DNA of 64,000 bases from Planctomycetota bacterium. GTDB taxonomy: Bacteria > Planctomycetota > UBA1135 > JADKAF01. A program made the translations under genes and the position numbers. Positions within the stretch are counted from its first letter, which is position 1; each line of letters starts with the position of its first letter. The notes under the pieces were generated by a model. The model ran no database searches and was not told the origin of the DNA. It saw only the letters and a list, made by a program, of their open reading frames with translations. Shown here piece by piece: positions 54,152-61,968 of the stretch. The stretch lies in NCBI GenBank assembly GCA_016719295.1, contig JADKAF010000001.1:4030001-4094000 (forward strand), written 5' to 3'.

Positions 54152-56101
54152 ATGCGACGATCCTCACACCAATGGCTCGGCCTGCTGCCTCTGGCCCTCG
54201 CTTCCATCGCTTCGGCGCAGGAGTCGATGCGCGATCCGCTCGCGCCGCTCGCGGAGAAGCTGCACCCCTATCTGCGCGAGCAGCTGGGTCGTGCCTCCGA
54301 TACGCAGCTCCTGCCCGCGTACTTCGTGATCGGCGCGAAGCTGAGCTATGAGCACTTCTTCCCCCGCGTGCGACGCCTGCCGCTCGCCGAGCGCCGTGCT
54401 ACCGTGGTGCGCGAGCTCGAAGAGCACATGCTGCGCACGCAGGCCGAGCTCATGGCGGTCCTCGCGAGCGAGAGCGCCGCGGGGCGCGCGAAGATCGTGA
54501 GCCGAAACTTCCTCGGCAACTTCGTGCGCGTCGAAGCGACGCGCCAGGCGATCGCCGCCGCGGCGGCGCTGCCGAGCGTCCGCGAGGCGTGGTTCGACTA
54601 CGCGCCCCCGGCCGAGGCCGTCGAGGATGGTTCTCGAGCGACGAGCAGCGCACCGCTGCCCGCTCCGGGGAACGGGCCTCTCGACACGCGCGCCAACCTG
54701 GTCTGGGCGCAGGGCATCGACGGCACCGGCGTCGTGTGGATGAACTCCGACAGCGGCTGCAACATCGCACACCCCGCACTCGTGAACGGGATCTGGCGCA
54801 ATCCCGGCGAGATCGCCGGCAACAGCCGCGACGACGATGGCAACGGCTACGCCGATGACCTCGTCGGTTGGGACTTCGGGGCGAACAACCCGGACGTGAA
54901 CGACAGCGGCGGACACGGCACGAGCTGCGCGGGCGTCTTCGTCGCGATCGATCACACGAACCAGGACACGCTGGGCAACTGCCCTGGTGCGAAGCTCATG
55001 ACCGGCCAGCTCTCGGGCGAGGCCTCGCAATGGGACGCGATCCAATACGCGATCCGCAACGGCGCCGATGGCCAGACGAGCTCGCACAGCTACAAGCTCT
55101 ACTTCAATCCGCCGCCGAACTACGCGATGCACCGCGACGTCGGCGAGACCTCGCTCGCGGCGGGCTTGATCCGCACGAACTCGACCTCGAACGACGGAGG
55201 ATCGTGCGCGAGCACGACCAACGCCGCGCGCCGTCCGTTCAACATCTCCGCTCCGGGCTGCTTGCCGCCGCCGTGGATCGATCCCAATCAGACCCTGATC
55301 GGTCGCGAAGGCGGCGTGCTCGGGATCGGCGCGCATCTCGTCGGCACGCAGACGCTGGCCAGCTACACGCCCTGCGGTCCGTTTGCTTGGCACTGGAACG
55401 ACGTGCGCGTGAACTCGCCGGCCTACCCCGCGGGGCAATGGGACAGCATCAACGACAATGACTATCCCTACGCCGCGGGCACCCTGCAGGGGCTGCTGAA
55501 GCCCGATCTCACGGCGCCGACGGGCACGCGCACCTCATCCGGCACGAGCTCCTACTCGAACTTCAGCGGCACCTCGAACGCGACGCCCAGCGCCTCCAGC
55601 GTGCTCGTGCTGGCGAAGCAGGCGAATCCCTCGATCACCCCGGAGGACATGGCGATGGCCGCGCATCTCACCGCGCGTCCGACGGGCGCCGTCTCCGGCA
55701 AGGAGAACACCTACGGCGCGGGCCAGATCGACGCCTGGGAGCTCGTGCGCCTCGCGCGGAACCTCCATCGCGTGAACGGCGAGGTCGCGCACACGGTCTC
55801 CCTCGCGCTCTCCTCGACCCCGAGCCTCGACCTCGAGATCGACGGCCTGCCTGCCGCGCCGTTCTTCCTCTTGATCGGCACCGGCCTCCAGACCCAGACG
55901 ATCAGCGGCATCACGCTGCGGCTCGCGAACCCGAGCGTGCTGCTCGGCAGCGTGCTCGACGCGCAGGGCTCCTTCCACCTGATCGTGCCCACGATCCCCG
56001 CCCTCGCCGGTCTCAGCTTCGCGACGCAGAGCGTGATCTTCGATCCCGCCTTCGGCCCCTTCACCGGCTCCAACGCCGTCCTCACCCACCTCCTCCCCTG
56101 A
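54152..56101 (+). CDS. Secreted subtilisin-like serine protease (S8) with C-terminal module
   Basis: 649 residues from ATG 54152 (signal LGLLPLALASIASAQ). Residues about 25-155 look like an inhibitor-type propeptide (ending VREAWFDYAP). The S8 domain shows Asp in WMNSDSGCNIAHP (about 195), His in DSGGHGTSCAG (about 255) and Ser in FSGTSNATPSASS (about 475), so the triad is intact. GNGYADDLVGWDFGANNPD is the usual calcium-region loop. The last ~105 residues (HTVSLALSSTPSL to GSNAVLTHLLP) are the shared module. An extracellular protease. Two family A palindromes follow 5 bp after the stop. Confidence 0.87.
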   Translation: MRRSSHQWLGLLPLALASIASAQESMRDPLAPLAEKLHPYLREQLGRASDTQLLPAYFVIGAKLSYEHFFPRVRRLPLAERRATVVRELEEHMLRTQAELMAVLASESAAGRAKIVSRNFLGNFVRVEATRQAIAAAAALPSVREAWFDYAPPAEAVEDGSRATSSAPLPAPGNGPLDTRANLVWAQGIDGTGVVWMNSDSGCNIAHPALVNGIWRNPGEIAGNSRDDDGNGYADDLVGWDFGANNPDVNDSGGHGTSCAGVFVAIDHTNQDTLGNCPGAKLMTGQLSGEASQWDAIQYAIRNGADGQTSSHSYKLYFNPPPNYAMHRDVGETSLAAGLIRTNSTSNDGGSCASTTNAARRPFNISAPGCLPPPWIDPNQTLIGREGGVLGIGAHLVGTQTLASYTPCGPFAWHWNDVRVNSPAYPAGQWDSINDNDYPYAAGTLQGLLKPDLTAPTGTRTSSGTSSYSNFSGTSNATPSASSVLVLAKQANPSITPEDMAMAAHLTARPTGAVSGKENTYGAGQIDAWELVRLARNLHRVNGEVAHTVSLALSSTPSLDLEIDGLPAAPFFLLIGTGLQTQTISGITLRLANPSVLLGSVLDAQGSFHLIVPTIPALAGLSFATQSVIFDPAFGPFTGSNAVLTHLLP

Positions 56102-56106
56102 CCCGT

Positions 56107-56139
56107 CGATCAAGAAGGGGTCAGACCCCTCCTTGATCG
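56107..56139. repeat. 33-bp palindrome, family A copy 2
   Basis: Same element as 2528-2560 with central A; arms differ by one base pair (AAGAAGG against AAGGAGG). It begins 5 bp after the protease stop and is followed 7 bp later by copy 3, forming a direct tandem pair of palindromes. Confidence 0.88.
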
Positions 56140-56146
56140 GCGCCAT

Positions 56147-56179
56147 CGATCAGGAGGGGGTCAGACCCCTTTTTGATCG
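56147..56179. repeat. 33-bp palindrome, family A copy 3
   Basis: Second of the tandem pair after the protease gene, central A, one or two mismatches between arms (CAGGAGGGGGTC against the TTTTTGATCG side). The two copies are separated by 7 bases only. Nothing coding lies between them and the regulatory palindrome at 56323. Confidence 0.87.
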
Positions 56180-56322
56180 GCACGGCGCTCCACGTGCCTG
56201 CGCTGGGCGAAGCCGAGCGCCGCTTGCCGCAGCTCGGCCTCGTCGATACGGCGACGCTGCGGCCAGGAGCTCGGATCTCGGTCTCGCGAAGGACATTTTC
56301 CGGGTGAGCTGGCACGCCGATT

Positions 56323-56337
56323 GAATCATCATGATTC
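56323..56337. promoter_or_regulatory. 15-bp perfect palindrome, possible operator
   Basis: GAATCAT-C-ATGATTC is a perfect AT-rich inverted repeat in otherwise GC-rich sequence, 90 bp upstream of the ATG at 56427. Size and symmetry fit a dimeric repressor site. No -35/-10 elements could be set with confidence and no regulator gene is adjacent. Confidence 0.38.
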
Positions 56338-56426
56338 GGCCCGGCCCTTCGCCGCGGCCCCGCTCCTCGCTGTGATGCGATCCACCGAGGCGCGGCCGTT
56401 GTAGAAGCTGCAACGAGCGCGCAGGA

Positions 56427-57905
56427 ATGTCGTCGAGCGCAGTCCCCTCCGCTACGCCGCAAGCGCGTGTCTGGCTCGCTCTGCTGCTCACGGCCGTCGC
56501 GGCGGTGCTCTTCTTCCGATTGGGAGAGTCGCCCGTCGACGTGACGGCCGAGCACCGCGTCGACGTGGTGATGCGCACCATGGTCGCGAGCGGCGATTGG
56601 CTCGTCCCGCGGATGGGCGATGAGCTCCGGCTCCAGAAGCCGCCGCTCTCCTATTGGCTCTCCGCCGGGCTCGCCGAGCTCGGCCTCGGCCCGACGCCGC
56701 TCGCCCTGCGGATGCCCTCGGCGCTCGCCGGGCTGCTGCTCGTGCTGCTCTGCTTCCGCTGGGGTCTGCGCCTCGGCGGCGGAGGTCTCGGCTTGCTCGC
56801 GGCCGGGCTGCTCGCGGCGATGCAGTCGTTCGTGGCGCTGGGGCGGCGCGGCGTCGCCGAGATGCTGCTCGCGGCGGCGTGCACCGCGGTGTTCCTGCTC
56901 TGGCCGGAGCTGGTCGATCGGCGCCGACGAGGCATGCTCCCGCTGTTCGCGCTGTGCGTGACGATCGCGTTCCTCGCCAAAGCCACCGCAGCGCTCTTCG
57001 TGCTGGCTCTCCCGATCGCGGTCGACCTCTGGCTGCGCGGCGCGTGGCGCGAAGCGCTGCGCTGGCGGAACTCCCGCTGGATCGCGCTCGCTCTGCTGCT
57101 CGGCTTCGCGTGGTGGGGCGCCATCGCGCTGCGCGGCGGCGAAGCGCGCGAGCAGCTGGTTCAGATCGCGCTCCTGCCGCTGGGCATCCAGGGTGCGGAA
57201 GTGGAAGCGAGCGCGCGCCACTACCGCCCCTGGTACTTCTTCCTCAGCGTGCTGCCGCAGGCCGCATCGCCGGCGATCGCGCTGGCCATGCTCTTCGCCT
57301 CGCGCCGAGCATGGCCTCGACTGCGCGCGCTGCCGGCGGAGCAGCGTTGGCCGTGGATCGTCGTGCTCGCGATCTTCGTCGGCTTCTCCGCGCTGCCGCA
57401 GAAGCAGAAGCACTATCTGCTGCCCATGCTCCCCGCGCTCGCCTTGGTGCTCGCGCAGACGGCGCGGCGCATGCTCGCGGACAACCCGGACTCCGCCGCG
57501 CGCTGGCTGCGTCTCTTCGCGCTCTTGCTCGGAGCGCTGGGCAGCGTCGCCATTGCGGTGATCGGAGCGGCGTACGGGATCTGCCTGCCTGGAGGGCTGC
57601 CGATCGCGCTCGCGATGGTCGGCGTCGGCGCATCTCTCGTAGCCCTCGCGATCCACGCCGCGTGGCGCGGGGACGCTCTGCGCTTCGCTCGTTGCGGTAT
57701 CGCCTTCGTCCTCGGATTCTGGCTGGTCTGGGAAGACGGCATCGACCATCGCCTGCGGCAGTGGAGAGCCGGTGAGCTCCAGGATCCCGCTTGGCGAACG
57801 GCAATCGAGCGAGCGGATGTCTGGGTGGATATCCCGAAGGAAGGCAGCGATCCGCGCGAGGAGATCCCGCCGGCGCTGCGAGACTTGGAGGAACGCGCGC
57901 GATGA
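56427..57905 (+). CDS. ArnT/PMT_2-like polyprenyl-phosphate-sugar glycosyltransferase
   Basis: 492 residues with about eleven membrane helices. The first loop (VDVTAEHRVDVVMRTMVASG) and the RLQKPPLSYWLSA segment near residue 70-85 are characteristic of ArnT-like GT-C enzymes (family GT83), which move a sugar from polyprenyl phosphate to a lipid or protein acceptor in the periplasm. ALPQKQKHYLLPMLPALAL (about 315) matches the late conserved helix. Its stop overlaps the next ATG (57902-57905, ATGA), coupling it to a GT2 enzyme that could make its donor. Confidence 0.84.
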   Translation: MSSSAVPSATPQARVWLALLLTAVAAVLFFRLGESPVDVTAEHRVDVVMRTMVASGDWLVPRMGDELRLQKPPLSYWLSAGLAELGLGPTPLALRMPSALAGLLLVLLCFRWGLRLGGGGLGLLAAGLLAAMQSFVALGRRGVAEMLLAAACTAVFLLWPELVDRRRRGMLPLFALCVTIAFLAKATAALFVLALPIAVDLWLRGAWREALRWRNSRWIALALLLGFAWWGAIALRGGEAREQLVQIALLPLGIQGAEVEASARHYRPWYFFLSVLPQAASPAIALAMLFASRRAWPRLRALPAEQRWPWIVVLAIFVGFSALPQKQKHYLLPMLPALALVLAQTARRMLADNPDSAARWLRLFALLLGALGSVAIAVIGAAYGICLPGGLPIALAMVGVGASLVALAIHAAWRGDALRFARCGIAFVLGFWLVWEDGIDHRLRQWRAGELQDPAWRTAIERADVWVDIPKEGSDPREEIPPALRDLEERAR

Positions 57906-59356
57906 CCTCGGAAGCCGTCTTGCCGACGCTGAGCGTCGTTCTGCCCTGCCATGACGAGAGCGGCAGCCTGCCGAAGCTCGTCGCGGAGATCCGCAGCGCG
58001 CTCGATGCGCACGGCATCGCTTGGGAGATCGTCGCCGTCGACGACGCGAGCGCCGACGACACGGCCGCGGTGATCGAGCAGCTCGGACGCGAGGACGCGC
58101 GCGTGCGGCTCGCGCGCCATGCGCTGCGCTGCGGGCAGAGCGCCGCGCTCGTCTCCGGCTTCCGCGCCGCGCGAGCGCCGTTCCTCGCCACGCTCGACGC
58201 CGACGGCCAGAACGATCCCGCGGATCTGCCGCTGATGCTGCAGCGGCTCGAGCCTTGCGATGCGGTATGCGGCGTGCGCAGCAAGCGCCACGACACTTGG
58301 GTGCGACGCCTCTCGAGCAAGATCGGCAATGGCTTCCGCAACGCCGTGACCGGCGTCCGCGTCACCGATGCAGGCTGCGCCGCGCGCGTCTTCCGCCGCG
58401 AGGTCATCGCCGAGATGCCGGTGTTCAACGGCATGCATCGCTTCTTCGCGACGCTCGCGCAGGTGCAGGGCTTCCGGGTGCAAGAGATGTCGGTGCAGCA
58501 TCGCCCTCGCCTCGCCGGCAAGAGTCACTACGGCATCGGCAATCGCGCGCTGCGAGGGGTCCTCGACTGCCTCGCGATGCGCTGGTATCGCCGGCGCGCG
58601 TTCCCCGCGCGACGCACGGTCGAGAGCTCGAGCCGCATCGCGAAGGTAGACCGCGCAGAGTCCGCTCCATCGCATGCGTCCAGGGCTCCTCGAGGAAGCT
58701 GGCGAGGCGCGCTGCTCCTCGCGCTCTTCGCCGGCTGCCTCTCGCTGGTCCATCTGACACCGCTGCGCGAGCTCTGGAACGAGAGCGGGCTGCAAGCGCT
58801 GCAGCGCGCGCTCGACTCCTGGGGTGCTGCCGCGCCGATCGCGTTCGTCGTGCTCGCCTCGGTGGGCATCGGCATCGGCGCGCCGCGCATCGCCTTCGCG
58901 ACCTTGGCGGGCTTGCTCTACGGCGAGTGGGTCGGCTCCGCGCTCGCGCAGCTCGCCACCACCGTGGGATCGCTGCTCGTGTTCGCCTGGGCGCGTTGGA
59001 TCGGCCGCGATGCGCTGCGCGGCGGGCGCTTCGCCAACGTGCTCGCCTGGCTCGAGCGCCGGCCCGTCGCGAGCAACGTGGTGATCCGCATCTGCCCGAT
59101 CGGCAACAACTTCGCCACCAACTTGCTGTACGCGGCCAGCCGCGTCCGCACGCGCCACTTCCTCCTCGGTACCACGCTGGGCACCTTTCCCGAGACGCTC
59201 GTCTACGCGCTCCTCGGCGCGGGCGTCCGATCGGCTTCGACGGTGCGGCTCGGCGTAGCTGCGGCTCTGCTTCTCTCGCTCGCGATCGTGCACCTGCGCT
59301 ACTCGACACGACGTGCGCCGGCGCTGAGCGAGGCCGTAGAGAAGCTCGGCCACTGA
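57902..59356 (+). CDS. GT2 glycosyltransferase fused to a VTT (DedA/TVP38-like) membrane domain
   Basis: 484 residues. N-terminal GT-A domain (about 8-235), dolichol-phosphate-mannose-synthase/ArnC type: VVLPCHDESGSLPKLV, VAVDDASADDT, metal motif Asp99-Ala-Asp101 in LDADGQNDP, VTGVRVTDAGCAARVFRREV, HRPRLAGKSHYG. After a linker, residues about 265-470 form a VTT/SNARE-associated domain (FATLAGLLYGEWVGS, RICPIGNNFATNLLYAAS, LLGTTLGTFPETLVYALLG). VTT proteins act in lipid scrambling or undecaprenyl-phosphate recycling in known cases. The fusion suggests synthesis of a lipid-linked sugar coupled to its flipping. Confidence 0.85.
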   Translation: MTSEAVLPTLSVVLPCHDESGSLPKLVAEIRSALDAHGIAWEIVAVDDASADDTAAVIEQLGREDARVRLARHALRCGQSAALVSGFRAARAPFLATLDADGQNDPADLPLMLQRLEPCDAVCGVRSKRHDTWVRRLSSKIGNGFRNAVTGVRVTDAGCAARVFRREVIAEMPVFNGMHRFFATLAQVQGFRVQEMSVQHRPRLAGKSHYGIGNRALRGVLDCLAMRWYRRRAFPARRTVESSSRIAKVDRAESAPSHASRAPRGSWRGALLLALFAGCLSLVHLTPLRELWNESGLQALQRALDSWGAAAPIAFVVLASVGIGIGAPRIAFATLAGLLYGEWVGSALAQLATTVGSLLVFAWARWIGRDALRGGRFANVLAWLERRPVASNVVIRICPIGNNFATNLLYAASRVRTRHFLLGTTLGTFPETLVYALLGAGVRSASTVRLGVAAALLLSLAIVHLRYSTRRAPALSEAVEKLGH

Positions 59357-59402
59357 CCTTCGCTCTCGCCCTCTCCACCTCCACTCGCTCCAAGAGGTTC
59401 CC

Positions 59403-60146
59403 TTGTCCGCGCTTCTCTTCCGCCATCGCGGCGTACTCGTCGTGCTGGCGATCCTCCCCGCGACGCTGCTCCCTGGCTCCGATCGCGGCGCTCCGCAGCT
59501 CGCCCTCGCGCTCGTGCTGCTCGTGCTCGGCGTCGCGCTGCGTCTCACGGGCGTACGCCAAATCGGGAGCCGCGCGCGCGTTCATACGGCGGGAGCGCGC
59601 TCGCTCCTCACCAGCGGGATCTTCGGCTACCTCCGCAACCCGCTCTATCTCGGCAACGCCTTCGTCGCCGTGAGCGCCTGCGCGCTGCTGCGCTCCGCCG
59701 AATGCGTTCCGCTCGTGCTCCTCGCTTGGCTCGCGGCCTACACCGTCATCGCCAAGCACGAGGAACGCGAGCTGCGCGCGCTCTTCGGCGCACCCTACGA
59801 GGCTTACCGTGCCTCGGTCCGCCGTTGGATTCCCCGCTGGAGTCCCTATCAGCCGGGCCTCTGCGAGGCTCCCGTGAGCTGGGCCGATGTGCTCTACACC
59901 GAACGGCTCTTCGTGCTGGGCTGCGCGGCGATCGGCATCGCGACCGCGCTCGTGCTGCTCGAGATCCCGGGACTCACGGGGCTGCGGCGCGACCTGCTGG
60001 AGGCGTCGCCTCTCGCCGCGAGCAGCGTGGTGCTCGGGCTCGCCACCTGGCAAGTCCTGAAGATCAACGTCGTCCAGCCGCTGAAACGCGCCGCCAAGAA
60101 GCGCGCCAAAGCCCGTCGATCAAATAAGGGTCTGACCCCTTCTTGA
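59403..60146 (+). CDS. Isoprenylcysteine carboxyl methyltransferase-like membrane protein
   Basis: 247 residues, started at TTG 59403 because AAGAGG lies 6 bases upstream and no ATG or GTG fits better. About six membrane helices. The ICMT/PEMT signature is present: GIFGYLRNPLYLGN (about 75-90) and HEERELRALFGAPYEAYRAS with VRRWIP, which bind AdoMet and a lipid-like substrate. It is 46 bp downstream of the GT2-VTT gene, so it may modify the same lipid carrier or its product. The last residues (SNKGLTPS) and the TGA come from a palindromic repeat (60117-60149), so the native C-terminus has been altered. Confidence 0.76.
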   Translation: MSALLFRHRGVLVVLAILPATLLPGSDRGAPQLALALVLLVLGVALRLTGVRQIGSRARVHTAGARSLLTSGIFGYLRNPLYLGNAFVAVSACALLRSAECVPLVLLAWLAAYTVIAKHEERELRALFGAPYEAYRASVRRWIPRWSPYQPGLCEAPVSWADVLYTERLFVLGCAAIGIATALVLLEIPGLTGLRRDLLEASPLAASSVVLGLATWQVLKINVVQPLKRAAKKRAKARRSNKGLTPS

Positions 60147-60149
60147 TCG
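60117..60149. repeat. 33-bp palindrome, family A copy 4
   Basis: Imperfect copy with central T; arms differ at three positions. Read on the plus strand it encodes the end of the ICMT-like protein and supplies its TGA (60144-60146). It is separated from copy 5 by 14 bases. Confidence 0.88.
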
Positions 60150-60163
60150 ACCACGGAGGTCAT

Positions 60164-60196
60164 CGATCAAATAGGGGTCTGACCCCTATTTGATCG
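60164..60196. repeat. 33-bp perfect palindrome, family A copy 5
   Basis: Perfect 16+1+16 palindrome with central T, identical in arms to copy 1 at 2528. On the minus strand it supplies the TAG stop (60186-60188) and the final Ser-Ile-Lys of the arylsulfotransferase-like gene. All three plus-strand frames contain a stop inside it and two of the three minus-strand frames do. Confidence 0.9.
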
Positions 60197-61814
60197 ACAG
60201 CGGGTGGCCGGCGGCGCGGAGGGCGGCGAGGCCGGGGTGGTCGGGGGCGAGGCGCTCGGCGCGGAAGAGGCCGCCGCGCGGGCCGCGGCCGCCGGGCGGA
60301 GCGTCCGCGCCGATCAGCGCGATCGGCATCACCCATTCCCATACCGTCGCGCCTTCCTGCGTCACCTCGAAGACGCGCCGCGTCTCGCCCTCGCAGATCA
60401 GCGTGTTGCCGTTCTCGAGGCGCTGCACGCCGGAGATGAAGCTCGAGAAGAAGTCCTGCTTCTTCGGCGCGGTGTACGACCAGAGCGCCTGCTCGGGTCC
60501 GAGCAGGCCGTCCTCGCGGCGCGGCGCGTAGCGGCCCTCGGCATCGACGGGCAGCGCGATCTCATCGGCCGAGGACCACGCGCGTCCTTCGCGCGGCGAG
60601 CCGTTGTTGAAGACGAGGATGTGGCCGGCGCCGGGACGACCCGCGGGGATCCAGTGCGCGTTGTGCTGCTCGAAGAGCTGGCGTTGCTCGGGAGTGCCGC
60701 CGCGATACGCGACCGGGTTCCCCCAGCGGTAGAGGAGATCGCCGCCCTTGCCGTAGCGCCCGCCCTGGCTGCCACGCGCTTCCGCGGTGGTGGTCGAGTG
60801 ATCGATCACCCAGATCTCGTTCAGGTGCTTTACGCTGATCAGGATCTGATCGAACCCCGCGTGGTAGTCGACGGCGTTCGAGTGCATCCAGTCGGCGCCG
60901 CCGCCGCCCATCGCGCCCATGCCCGGACGACCGGGACCGCCCACCGCACCGGGTCCACCCGGCGCACCAGCACCGCTCGCTGCGGGAGCTGCCGCACCCG
61001 CGCCGCGATCCCCCGCCGGCGGACCGCCGACGTAGCCCAGCCCGCGCAAGCGCTCCGCCGTCTCGGTATCGGCCTTCGGGTCTTCCTTCACCTCGAAGCG
61101 CGTCCAATCCGCGTTGATATCGATGCGCTCGGGATGCTCCTCGACGACGCCGAAGTTTTGCGCCTCTTGGTCGCGATCCTGGATCAGATGATCCCACGCG
61201 TGCCACTCCCACACGATCTCGCCGCCGCTCGGCAGAACCGGCTTCACCTCGTAGACCACATCCGGCCAGAACCACTCGCCCTTCAGGAAGCGCGGATCGC
61301 GCCCCGCGGCGATCGCCTCGGCCTTCGTCTTCTTCTCCCACGAGAGGAAGAGCACGTTGCCGTTCGGCAGCGCCTTGATGTCGTGGTGATGCAGGTGCTC
61401 GTCGTTCGACCAGACGAAGTCCCAGATGACCTGGCCATCGACATCGAGCTTCTGGATGCGCCCGCCTTCGCCCCCGCCGCGGAAGATCTTGTTGTCGCCT
61501 TGGCGCCCCGCGCGGAGCAGCGTGCCGTCCGCCATCAGGTAGGCCACGTTGCCGAGCGGCACATCGCTCTTCCAAGAGTGCACGCTGCGCCCGTCGAGAT
61601 CGATCAAGTGCGTCTCGCGGGTGCTCAGCGACGAGACGAGGGTTAAGCCTTCGTACGCTCCGGCCTCGCGCTTCAGGAGACCTTCGGGCCGCTCGGGCCC
61701 GCGCCGCTCGGGCCGGTCACCGCGCTCCTCGCGCCGCGGCGGGCCATCTTGGGCGGCGGCACAGGCGAGGACGACGAGCGGGGTCGCGAACGAGATCACG
61801 GAGCGAAGCAGCAT
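60186..61814 (-). CDS. Secreted arylsulfotransferase (ASST)-like protein
   Basis: 542 residues from ATG 61814 (signal MLLRSVISFATPLVVLACAA). The body is a six-bladed-propeller pattern of ASST proteins: LTLVSSLSTRETHLIDLDGR, SVHSWKSDVPLGNVAYLM, GQVIWDFVWSNDEHLHHHDI with FLSWEKKT, then VWEWHAWDHLIQD, DWMHSNAVDYHAGFDQILIS and FEVTQEGATVWEWVMP. HLHHHDIKALPNGN and WMHSNAVDYH carry the His residues expected at the active site. Known ASSTs transfer sulfate between phenols; the group also has non-enzymatic members. A Gly/Ala/Pro-rich insert lies at about 270-310. The final LSIK and stop are palindrome-derived. Confidence 0.8.
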   Translation of the reverse strand: MLLRSVISFATPLVVLACAAAQDGPPRREERGDRPERRGPERPEGLLKREAGAYEGLTLVSSLSTRETHLIDLDGRSVHSWKSDVPLGNVAYLMADGTLLRAGRQGDNKIFRGGGEGGRIQKLDVDGQVIWDFVWSNDEHLHHHDIKALPNGNVLFLSWEKKTKAEAIAAGRDPRFLKGEWFWPDVVYEVKPVLPSGGEIVWEWHAWDHLIQDRDQEAQNFGVVEEHPERIDINADWTRFEVKEDPKADTETAERLRGLGYVGGPPAGDRGAGAAAPAASGAGAPGGPGAVGGPGRPGMGAMGGGGADWMHSNAVDYHAGFDQILISVKHLNEIWVIDHSTTTAEARGSQGGRYGKGGDLLYRWGNPVAYRGGTPEQRQLFEQHNAHWIPAGRPGAGHILVFNNGSPREGRAWSSADEIALPVDAEGRYAPRREDGLLGPEQALWSYTAPKKQDFFSSFISGVQRLENGNTLICEGETRRVFEVTQEGATVWEWVMPIALIGADAPPGGRGPRGGLFRAERLAPDHPGLAALRAAGHPLSIK

Positions 61815-61968
61815 GGAGACGTCCGGAGTTGGTTCTGAGAAGCGCGCGGCTCTTCTGCCCGCCACACGGCGGTGCGGTTCAGCCCGCCGCGAATCGACGA
61901 GCCACTCGACCGTTGCCGTAGCAGCGAGCGCGGGCGAAGCTCGGGGAGTATCCCCGCGGAGCTAGTGC

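Noticed and set aside
56195..56308. Short frame reading LPQLGLVDTATLRPGARISV, reminiscent of a FeoA or DtxR C-terminal piece
   Set aside because: Only about 35 residues, no conserved Gly-Gly-Pro turn and no start signal; too weak to call a pseudogene.
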